From an uncultured Microbacterium sp. (GTDB lineage Bacteria > Actinomycetota > Actinomycetes > Actinomycetales > Microbacteriaceae), in assembly GCF_945952435.1 (NCBI RefSeq), contig NZ_CAMFHZ010000009.1:1-64000 (forward strand): a DNA stretch of 64,000 nt. Direction: 5' to 3'. Numbering within the stretch: the stretch's first letter is position 1; every line of letters starts with the position of its first letter. Shown here piece by piece: positions 57,694 to 64,000 of this stretch. Below the pieces are notes generated by a model. It saw nothing but the letters and a program-made list of their open reading frames with translations, did no database searches and had not been told where the DNA came from. The translations under genes and the position numbers were made by a program.

Positions 57694-57766
57694 GCCTCCG
57701 TAGCTCAGCGGATAGAGCGCCGGTTTCCGGTACCGTAGGTCGCAGGTTCGATTCCTGTCGGGGGCA
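57694..57766 (+). tRNA. tRNA-Arg (anticodon CCG)
   Basis: This 73-base cloverleaf has acceptor GCCTCCG/CGGGGGC, D-arm GCTC...GAGC, anticodon stem CCGGT/ACCGT (one terminal mismatch), loop TTCCGGT with anticodon CCG reading CGG, and T-arm GCAGG-TTCGATT-CCTGT. CCA is not encoded. Confidence 0.95.
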
Positions 57767-57770
57767 CGAA

Positions 57771-57802
57771 GAAGAAGGCCGTCCATTCGGGCGGCCTTCT
57801 TC
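57771..57802. terminator. Terminator after tRNA-Arg
   Basis: GAAGAAGGCCG pairs perfectly with CGGCCTTCTTC around a 10-base loop, starting five bases after the tRNA. Confidence 0.8.
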
Positions 57803-57830
57803 GCCCCTTCCCGTCCGCGCCGCGGGGCGC

Positions 57831-58934
57831 TCAGCGCTCCCGACGCCACGGTGTGGCGCGGGGTGCGGCAACCGATTCCCGCACGATGAGGCGGGTCCCG
57901 ACGATGATCTCGCCGTCGGCGTGTCGTCCGAAGGCGTCGTCGGTGCGGCTGAGCGCCAGGCGCACGCTCTCCCGGCCCATGTCCTCCAGCGGGACGTGCA
58001 CGGTCGTGAGCTTCGGGGTGAGCTCGCTGGACTGCGGGATGTCGTCGTAGCCAACGAGCGACATGTCCTCGGGCACGCGGATGCCGTGGGCGGTCATCGC
58101 GTCGAGAGCGCCCGCGGCGACGAGGTCGTTCGCGGCGAACACGGCGGTGACGTCGGGTCTCCCGTCCAGGATCTCGCTCATCGCCGCATGTCCGAACCGG
58201 CGTCCGAAGGCCCCCTGGTGCACGAGCTCGGCGGGCACGTCGAAACCGTGGGACTGCATCGCGTGACGGAAGCCGGCGAGCCGCGCGACGCTCGTGGACA
58301 GCCCCGCCGGTCCGCCGAGGTACAGGATCCGGCGATGCCCCTGGGTGATGAGGTGCTGGGTGATCGCGAATGCGCCGCCCTCGTTGTCGTAGCCCACGAT
58401 CTTCGTCGGTGCCTGCTCTCCGACGGAGGGACGGCCGCAGAGCACGAGGGTGGAGCCGATCCCGGCGAGCGTCCGGGCGCGCTCGGCCATGCGGCGGCGG
58501 GCGCGCGGGTCGTCGTACCCGCCGCCCACCACGATCACCGCGTCGGTGCGCTGGCTGATCATGCGATCGATGAGCTCGATCTCGCGATCGACGTCGCCCT
58601 GCGATGCCGCCACGATGCACAGCCGCCCGGTGGTCGAGGCCTCCTGCTCCACGCCGCGCACGATGTAAGAGAAGAACGGGTCTACGAGGTCGTTGACGAT
58701 GATGCCGACGCTGTGCGTCGCCGAGCTGGCGAGCGCCCGCGCGTGCGCGTTTGCGGTGTAGCCGAGGTCGTCGATCGCCTTGTTCACGGCGTCCCGCGTG
58801 GCCTGGGCCACGGGGTAGTTGCCGTTGAGCACCCGTGAGACGGTCGCCGAGGAGACGCCGGCCCGTTCGGCGACGTCGGACATCGTCACGGTGTGCCCCG
58901 AACCCGCTCCTGCGCGGTCCTCCTGCGCCCTCAT
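57831..58934 (-). CDS. LacI family transcriptional regulator
   Basis: This 367 aa repressor has the LacI HTH (TMSDVAERAGVSSATVSRVLNG) preceded by a short extension, and the periplasmic-binding-like sensor core (HSVGIIVNDLVDPFFSYIVRGVEQEA, AVFAANDLVAAGALDAM, SLVGYDDIP). ATG 58934 has GGAGG upstream. It follows the dehydrogenase gene on the same strand, and LacI-type operators lie in the nearby divergent promoter, so it probably controls both this unit and the transporter. The inducer is unknown, likely a sugar. Confidence 0.9.
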   Translation of the reverse strand: MRAQEDRAGAGSGHTVTMSDVAERAGVSSATVSRVLNGNYPVAQATRDAVNKAIDDLGYTANAHARALASSATHSVGIIVNDLVDPFFSYIVRGVEQEASTTGRLCIVAASQGDVDREIELIDRMISQRTDAVIVVGGGYDDPRARRRMAERARTLAGIGSTLVLCGRPSVGEQAPTKIVGYDNEGGAFAITQHLITQGHRRILYLGGPAGLSTSVARLAGFRHAMQSHGFDVPAELVHQGAFGRRFGHAAMSEILDGRPDVTAVFAANDLVAAGALDAMTAHGIRVPEDMSLVGYDDIPQSSELTPKLTTVHVPLEDMGRESVRLALSRTDDAFGRHADGEIIVGTRLIVRESVAAPRATPWRRER

Positions 58935-58991
58935 GCCCAACCTCCGTTCGTGGACCCGAGGTCCGGTCCGTCTCATCGCGCGTTCCACCGG

Positions 58992-60014
58992 TCAGGCGGT
59001 GTACGCCAGCTCGTCGGCGCGGAGCTCGTGCGCAAGGACCCCTCGACCAACGTACTGCTCGACCTCGCGCACGGCCGAGTCGCCGAGCCGGTGGATCTCA
59101 TTGCCCAGCGCGCCCGCGATGTGCGGCGTGAGGACGACGTTCGGCAGCGCATAGAGGGGGGAATCCTGCGGCAGCGGCTCCGGATCCGTCACATCCAGGT
59201 AGGCGTCCAGCCGGCCGCGGACGAGCTCGGCGGTGAGCGCCTCGGTGTCGATGAGGGCGCCGCGGGCGGTGTTGACCACGATCGCGCCATCGTGCAGCAG
59301 CGCCAGCTCCGTCGCTCCGATGATGTGCCGCGTGTTCGGCGTGCTCGGGGCGTGCAGGGTGAGGACGTCGCTGCGTCGGCACAGTTCCTCGAGCGGGACG
59401 GCTTCGACGCCGAGCCGAGCAGCATCCGCCGCGGACAGGTACGGATCGCAGACGAGGACGTGGGCGTCGAGGAGCGAAACGAGCCGGATCACCTCTCGTC
59501 CCACCCGGGAGGCGCCGAGGATTCCGATCGTGACGCCGTTCGCGCCGACCGGGGGCATGCCGTCCACGGAGCGATGGCGTCGCGTGGTGCGCAGCTGATG
59601 AGCGAATCGGCTGGCGCGCTTGAGGCCGAACACGATGGCGGCGAGGGTGAACTCCGCAACGGGAGTGGCGTTCGCCGCCGCGGCGGTGCTCACCCGGATA
59701 CCGCGGCGGAACGCCTCCACGTCGAGGAAGGTCTTGACCGTGCCTGCGGTGTGCACGACGGCCTCCAGCCGGGGAGCAGCGTCGAGCACGGCGGCGTCGA
59801 TCCGTGGGGCTCCCCAGCCCGTCAGCATCACGCACGCGGTGCGCAGAGCGTCCCTGCTCGCGGGGGCGTGGAGATCGGTGATCGGCAGGGGGCCCACGAG
59901 TTCGACGACCGCGCTCAACCGGGCGAGCGCGGTCTCGGAGAAGACCTCCCGGAACGACTGCTTCGCCATGACGATCACGGCGGAAGGGCGGGAGGGAGGG
60001 GCGTTGTGATCCAC
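58992..60014 (-). CDS. D-isomer 2-hydroxyacid dehydrogenase family protein
   Basis: This NAD-dependent oxidoreductase of about 340 aa has a Rossmann motif (IGILGASRVGREVIRLV), the Arg region (VVNTARGALIDTEAL), a Glu/Asp segment and catalytic His (TPHIAGALGNEIHRLG). It resembles the D-3-phosphoglycerate/2-hydroxyacid dehydrogenases found in sugar-catabolic clusters. GTG 60014 is chosen because GAAAGGA lies upstream; ATG 60035 would start before that site. The substrate is unknown, but the locus implies a sugar-derived acid. Confidence 0.86.
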   Translation of the reverse strand: MDHNAPPSRPSAVIVMAKQSFREVFSETALARLSAVVELVGPLPITDLHAPASRDALRTACVMLTGWGAPRIDAAVLDAAPRLEAVVHTAGTVKTFLDVEAFRRGIRVSTAAAANATPVAEFTLAAIVFGLKRASRFAHQLRTTRRHRSVDGMPPVGANGVTIGILGASRVGREVIRLVSLLDAHVLVCDPYLSAADAARLGVEAVPLEELCRRSDVLTLHAPSTPNTRHIIGATELALLHDGAIVVNTARGALIDTEALTAELVRGRLDAYLDVTDPEPLPQDSPLYALPNVVLTPHIAGALGNEIHRLGDSAVREVEQYVGRGVLAHELRADELAYTA

Positions 60015-60040
60015 GGCGATCCTTTCTTTCTGCATACAAA

Positions 60041-60056
60041 TAGTAAGCGCATACTA
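60041..60056. promoter_or_regulatory. LacI-type operator 1
   Basis: TAGTAAGCGCATACTA is a near-perfect 16-base palindrome with an AGCGCA centre. It contains the TAGTAT -10-like hexamer of the dehydrogenase-lacI promoter on the minus strand. Confidence 0.7.
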
Positions 60057-60137
60057 TGCCGCACGTCCACCGTAGATACGGACTGTTCGAACCTGAAACA
60101 GCGGAAATCAAGGTTTGAAGGAAATATCGCATGATCG

Positions 60138-60166
60138 TTGACAGTCCGGAATTCGTCGGGTACGTT
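60138..60166 (+). promoter_or_regulatory. Promoter of the sugar ABC operon
   Basis: TTGACA (60138-60143), a perfect -35, and TACGTT (60161-60166) are separated by exactly 17 bases. This is the best-defined promoter in the window; the start point would fall around 60173, overlapping operator 2. Confidence 0.8.
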
Positions 60167-60174
60167 CGCAACAC

Positions 60175-60188
60175 AGCAAGCGCTTTCT
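60175..60188. promoter_or_regulatory. LacI-type operator 2
   Basis: AGCAAGCGCTTTCT is a 14-base palindrome with one mismatch and an AAGCGCTT core, typical of LacI/GalR-family operators. It overlaps the predicted transcription start of the transporter operon. Confidence 0.75.
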
Positions 60189-60237
60189 AGCACTTGTGGA
60201 CAACGATGAAGTTTCCCGTCGCAGGTCGAGGTCGAAG

Positions 60238-61296
60238 ATGAGCAGTTACAGCGAGCCGCTCGTGCAGAGCACGACGACTCCGGGCGAGGGTGCCGCAGAC
60301 ATGCGCCCCTCGCACCCCGCGCGTCGAGCGTCGAAGGGCCGTCGACCCCGTGCTGCGGCGGCCGACGTGCCGGTGCATCGCAAGCGCAGCCTCTGGCAAC
60401 GCATCAAGCGCGACAAGGTCATGCTCCTGCTCATCGCGCCGGGGTTCCTGTACTTCGTCGTGTTCCATTGGCTGCCGCTGCCGGGCAATATCATCGCCTT
60501 CGAGGACTACCAGCCTTACCTCGGCTTCATCGACAGCGCGTGGGTCGGATTCGACAACTTCGTGAAGATTTTCGGTGATCCGACCTTCTGGCAGGCGCTG
60601 CGCAACACGCTGGTGATCACGGGTCTCCAGCTCGTGCTGTTCTTCCCGATCCCGATCGTGCTGGCGCTGCTGCTGAACAGCATCATGTCGAACCGGATCC
60701 GCAAGTTCGTGCAGAGCGTCGTCTACCTGCCGCACTTCCTCGGCTGGGTCATCATCGTGTCGATCTTCGGACAGGTGCTCGGTGCGACCGGGGTTGTGCC
60801 GCATGTCATGCAGGCTATGGGCCTGCAGCCGTTCGAGGCGATGACCACGCCCTGGTTCTTCCCGTTCCTGGTGTCGATCCAGTCCGCCTGGAAGGACGCC
60901 GGCTGGGGCACGATCATCTTCCTCGCCGCCCTCATGAACATCGACCAGGAGCTGTACGAGGCGGCCGCCGTGGACGGCGCGGGTCCCTGGCAGCGCATGA
61001 AGACGATCACGATCCCCGGGATCATGCCGGTCATCATCCTGCTGCTCATCCTGAACCTGGGCAGCATCCTCTCCGTCGGCTTCGAGCAGATCGTCCTGCA
61101 GCGCGACAACGTCGGCGCGGGCGCGGGCGAGGTGCTCGACACCTGGGTCTACTACCACGGCATCCAGAACGGGCAGTGGGGCCCGGCGGCCGCCGTCGGT
61201 CTCGTGAAGGGCGTCGTGGGCCTCGCGCTCGTGCTCGGCGCCAACAAGGTCGCTCATCTGTTCGGCCAGGAAGGGGTGTACTCCCGTGGCAAGTGA
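60238..61296 (+). CDS. Carbohydrate ABC transporter permease (LplB-like)
   Basis: This 352 aa permease has six main helices after a charged N-terminal extension. The IIAFEDYQPYLGF, VYLPHFLGWVIIVSIFGQVLG and EAAAVDGAGPWQRMKTITIPGIMPV (EAA motif) regions match LplB/YtcP-partner permeases for complex oligosaccharides. ATG 60238 (352 aa) has GAGG upstream; GTG 60196 is an alternative. The gene overlaps the next by 11 bases. The regulated promoter lies just upstream. Confidence 0.88.
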   Translation: MSSYSEPLVQSTTTPGEGAADMRPSHPARRASKGRRPRAAAADVPVHRKRSLWQRIKRDKVMLLLIAPGFLYFVVFHWLPLPGNIIAFEDYQPYLGFIDSAWVGFDNFVKIFGDPTFWQALRNTLVITGLQLVLFFPIPIVLALLLNSIMSNRIRKFVQSVVYLPHFLGWVIIVSIFGQVLGATGVVPHVMQAMGLQPFEAMTTPWFFPFLVSIQSAWKDAGWGTIIFLAALMNIDQELYEAAAVDGAGPWQRMKTITIPGIMPVIILLLILNLGSILSVGFEQIVLQRDNVGAGAGEVLDTWVYYHGIQNGQWGPAAAVGLVKGVVGLALVLGANKVAHLFGQEGVYSRGK

Positions 61297-62236
61297 CGCT
61301 CAGCTCACGACCAGGGCGGTCGTCATGCCCCGCACGCGACGCGGGCGGCGCAGGACCGAGTCCGCGCGGCCCGCCTGGATGGAGAGGCCCAGCCGCCTCG
61401 GGGCCGCGGGCAAAGCACTCGTCGTCGTGCTCATCTGCATCGCGACCATCTACCCGTTCCTCACGGTCATCTCCACGAGCCTTTCGGACAGCACCGACAT
61501 CGCGAACGCCAACGGCCTGGTGCTCTTCCCGCTGCACCCGACGCTCGCGGCCTACGAGACGATCTTCTCGGGCGGCATCGTCACCGCCGCGCTCGTGCGC
61601 AGCATGCTCATCACCGTGATCGGCACGCTGTGCTCGCTCGCCGCGACGGTCGGCATGGCCTACGGGCTCTCCCGCCGCGATCTCGCCTTCGGCCGGTTCA
61701 TCCTGCTGACGGCGCTGTTCACGATGCTCTTCACGCCGGGCATCATCCCGAGCTTCCTCATGGTCAAGCAGCTCGGACTGCTCGGCAGCTATGCGGCGCT
61801 CGTGCTGCCGACGCTGATCTCGGCGTTCAACCTCGTCGTCGTCCGCTCGTTCTTCATGGGGCTTCCGCAGGAGCTCTTCGAAGCGGCGAGGATCGACGGC
61901 GCCGGCGACTTCCGCATCCTCGTGAGGATCGTGCTGCCGCTCTCGAAGGGCGTCCTCGCGGTCGTCGGCCTGTTCTACGCGGTCGCCTACTGGAACGCGT
62001 TCTTCAACGCGATGCTCTACCTCGACAGCGACATGTGGCCGCTGTCGATGATCCTGCGCCAGTACGTGCTGCTGGGATCCCCGCTCGACACCGCCTCGGT
62101 CGGCGAGATCTCCGCGCCGTCCCAGGCGATCCAGATGGCTGTCGTCGTGATCAGCGTCATCCCGATCCTGCTCGTCTACCCGTTCCTGCAGAAGTACTTC
62201 ACCAAGGGCGTCCTCACCGGCGCCGTCAAGGGCTGA
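61286..62236 (+). CDS. Carbohydrate ABC transporter permease (YtcP-like)
   Basis: This 316 aa permease has six helices; IATIYPFLTVISTSLSD and EAARIDGAGDFRILVRIVLPLSKG (EAA loop) identify the YtcP group. GTG start overlapping its partner by 11 bases. No ATP-binding gene is in the window; such systems often use a shared MsmK-type ATPase encoded elsewhere. Confidence 0.88.
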   Translation: MASDAQLTTRAVVMPRTRRGRRRTESARPAWMERPSRLGAAGKALVVVLICIATIYPFLTVISTSLSDSTDIANANGLVLFPLHPTLAAYETIFSGGIVTAALVRSMLITVIGTLCSLAATVGMAYGLSRRDLAFGRFILLTALFTMLFTPGIIPSFLMVKQLGLLGSYAALVLPTLISAFNLVVVRSFFMGLPQELFEAARIDGAGDFRILVRIVLPLSKGVLAVVGLFYAVAYWNAFFNAMLYLDSDMWPLSMILRQYVLLGSPLDTASVGEISAPSQAIQMAVVVISVIPILLVYPFLQKYFTKGVLTGAVKG

Positions 62237-62283
62237 GGCCCGCTCCACCCGATCGATCCACCCTGTACAGAAAGGAGCCCCTC

Positions 62284-63945
62284 GTGGCTCTCGAAACGAA
62301 CCGGCGGACCTTCCTGTCCTTCGCCGCCCTCAGCGTCCTCGGCGTCGCCACCGCGGGCTCGCTCGCCGGCTGCGGCACGAAGGGCGCATTGAACGCGTCC
62401 GCCGCCTCGGCCTCCGTGCTGCCGAAGTACATCCCGCTGAACGGCGCCACGCCCGACCTCGCCGGGACCGCGGAGGGCGTCCCCGCGGCCTTCTTCAACT
62501 ACCCGGCGAAGCCCTTCCGCTCGGTGCCGGCGCCGTTCCTGAAGGGGCAGAAGATCACCGCGATCACGAACATCTTCGGGCCGCCGCCGACCCCGATGGC
62601 GTCGAACCCGGCCTGGCAGGAGATCGACAAGCGCCTCGGCGGGACGGTCGACATCACCGCGGTGTCGAGCGACGACTACGACACCAAGCTCAACACCGTG
62701 ATCGCGGGTGGCGACATGCCCGACCTCATGCTCAACGACGGCGCCGCGATCGCCGACATCATCGGCTTCCTGGAGTCGGCCTGTCAGGACCTCACCCCGT
62801 TCCTCGCAGGCGACAAGTCCAAGGACTACCCGAACCTCGCCAACATCCCGCAGGCGTTCTGGAAGCCGGCGGTGCAGAACGGAAAGCTCTACGGCATCCC
62901 GATCCCGCGCGGAATGACCGGCGGATCCGGTTTCATCAACCAGACGTTCTTCGAGACCGCGGGCGTCACGGACACGTCGACCATCAAGAACGCGGACGAC
63001 TACCTCTCGCTCGCGAAGCAGCTCACCGGGGCGAACCGCTGGGCGCTCGGCAGCACGAAGTTCGGCCTCGTCCCGTTCGAGCACATCTTCCACGTCCCCT
63101 TCAATTGGACGATGAAGAACGGCAAGCTGGTGAAGGACATCGAGACGCCGCAGTACTTGGAGATGGTGTCCTTCGTGCAGAAGCTCTACGCTGCAGGGTG
63201 CTTCGCCCCCGGGAGCGAGGGTTGGACGAAGTCGCAGATGTCGAACGCGTTCATCTCCGGCCAGGTCGCGCAGATCTACGACGGACTCCCGGCGTTCGGC
63301 AAGCCGGGCGGCTATCAGCAGACCGTGCCCGCGGCGAATCCCGCGAACAAGGTCGTCCCGTTCATCCCGTTCAGCGCCACGGGCGGCAAGGCCATGGTCT
63401 GGCTCGACAACATCGACTTCGCCTGGACGATGGCGAAGAAGGGCAGCGCCGACCACATCAAGCAGGTGCTGCAGGTCGCGAACTTCCTCGCGGCGCCGTT
63501 CGGCAGCGAGGAGTACCTCCTCATGAACTATGGCGCCGAGGGCACCGACTACACCCGCGACGACAAGGGCAACCCGATCCCGACGCCTGCCGCCGCCCTG
63601 AACACCGCTGTGCCGTGGAAGTACCTCGCGGCGGGCCCCAACACCCTCTACTCGCCGCAGTTCCCGGACGCCATCAAGGTGCTCCACGACGCGTACGCGA
63701 AGCTCGTGCCGATCGGCGTCGCGGATCCGACGCTGGGCCTGTTCAGCCCGACGAATGCGAAGCAGGGGCTCACCATCGCCAAACCGGTCTCGGACGCGGT
63801 GACCAACTTCATCGCCGGGCGCGGTTCGCTGAACGACGTGAAGAGCGCGATCTCGACATGGAAGAGCGCGGGCGGCGACACCATCCGCTCCGAGTTCCAG
63901 AAGGCGCTGAACGGCGCGACGGCGAGCCCGGCCCCCAGCGCCTGA
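62284..63945 (+). CDS. Extracellular solute-binding lipoprotein of the sugar transporter
   Basis: This 553 aa binding lipoprotein starts with GTG 62284 after AAAGGAG. Twin arginines in NRRTFLSFAAL suggest Tat export, and the lipobox SLAGC puts the lipidated Cys near residue 30. The mature part matches LipO/LplA-type binding proteins (AITNIFGPPPTPM, VIAGGDMPDLMLND, KLYGIPIPRG). The linker before the fold is Ala-rich. It is the third gene of the operon; the sugar is unknown, an oligosaccharide being most likely. Confidence 0.9.
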   Translation: MALETNRRTFLSFAALSVLGVATAGSLAGCGTKGALNASAASASVLPKYIPLNGATPDLAGTAEGVPAAFFNYPAKPFRSVPAPFLKGQKITAITNIFGPPPTPMASNPAWQEIDKRLGGTVDITAVSSDDYDTKLNTVIAGGDMPDLMLNDGAAIADIIGFLESACQDLTPFLAGDKSKDYPNLANIPQAFWKPAVQNGKLYGIPIPRGMTGGSGFINQTFFETAGVTDTSTIKNADDYLSLAKQLTGANRWALGSTKFGLVPFEHIFHVPFNWTMKNGKLVKDIETPQYLEMVSFVQKLYAAGCFAPGSEGWTKSQMSNAFISGQVAQIYDGLPAFGKPGGYQQTVPAANPANKVVPFIPFSATGGKAMVWLDNIDFAWTMAKKGSADHIKQVLQVANFLAAPFGSEEYLLMNYGAEGTDYTRDDKGNPIPTPAAALNTAVPWKYLAAGPNTLYSPQFPDAIKVLHDAYAKLVPIGVADPTLGLFSPTNAKQGLTIAKPVSDAVTNFIAGRGSLNDVKSAISTWKSAGGDTIRSEFQKALNGATASPAPSA

Positions 63946-63995
63946 GGCGCAGCGGATCCGTGGACGCGGGAGAGGACCATAGAGGAGTGGGAACC

Positions 63996-64000
63996 GTGAG
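63996..64000 (+). CDS. Possible start of the next gene (cut by window end)
   Basis: GTGAG ends the window behind a GGAG-like stretch, so a further gene of the operon probably begins here. Only five bases are visible and nothing can be said of the product. Confidence 0.25.

Noticed and set aside
57694-57766. tRNA-Arg as an integration site
   Set aside because: The downstream DNA begins with the tRNA terminator and an ordinary LacI locus; no integrase or repeated tRNA end is seen.
60194-60202. A DnaA box (TTGTCCACA on the minus strand)
   Set aside because: It lies in the transporter leader with no partner box and is expected occasionally by chance.

Overview
The window is one contiguous, very GC-rich stretch of an actinobacterial chromosome. 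The markers seen are MtrA/MtrB/LpqB, a WhiB protein, an RsrA-type zinc anti-sigma factor, the fused 2-oxoglutarate enzyme Kgd, GuaB1 and a DtxR/IdeR-type iron box. Protein character and gene order fit the Microbacteriaceae, most likely a Microbacterium-like organism (inference; no 16S gene is present). I find no rRNA, insertion sequence, prophage or CRISPR array. There is one tRNA.

Bases 1-22,800 are a core block. It holds the mtrA end, mtrB, lpqB, a ComF-type protein, hpf, secA, an alanine-type aminotransferase, a MinD/CpaE-like plus SAF-domain pair, an Rv3235-like protein, a PdtaS-like kinase, whiB, bcp, rsgA-aroA, a SigH/SigR-type sigma factor with its anti-sigma factor, and an Eis-like acetyltransferase. 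From memory this resembles the M. tuberculosis Rv3246c-Rv3219 neighbourhood.

Bases 22,800-37,800 carry metabolism: kgd diverging from guaB1, two CorC/CNNM membrane proteins, an old-yellow-enzyme, nnrD with a GT87 glycosyltransferase and a thiamine-binding protein, an MFS exporter, a NUDIX hydrolase and metX. Between metX and metY (37.8-39.6 kb) lies an AbiEi-like/DUF559-like gene bordered by two related nested palindromes and other short repeats. This is the most island-like spot in the window.

Bases 41,000-57,600 hold an SDR, a peptidase E-like protein, ung, a GNAT, a five-gene Opp/Dpp-type ABC operon, an alpha/beta hydrolase, a PTP-like phosphatase, an iron-box-controlled SIP-like protein, a PspA-TPM unit with an arginase-fold protein, a DUF3097 protein, trmB and a DUF1304 protein. 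After tRNA-Arg(CCG), bases 57,800-64,000 form a LacI-regulated carbohydrate locus. A hydroxyacid dehydrogenase and LacI regulator diverge from an LplB/YtcP-type ABC transporter, and palindromic operators sit in the shared promoter region.

A recurring feature is that many genes have a TANNNT-like -10 hexamer exactly six bases before the start codon. This points to extensive leaderless transcription and helps decide several starts. Most long ORF-track entries are high-GC antisense shadows and are left out.
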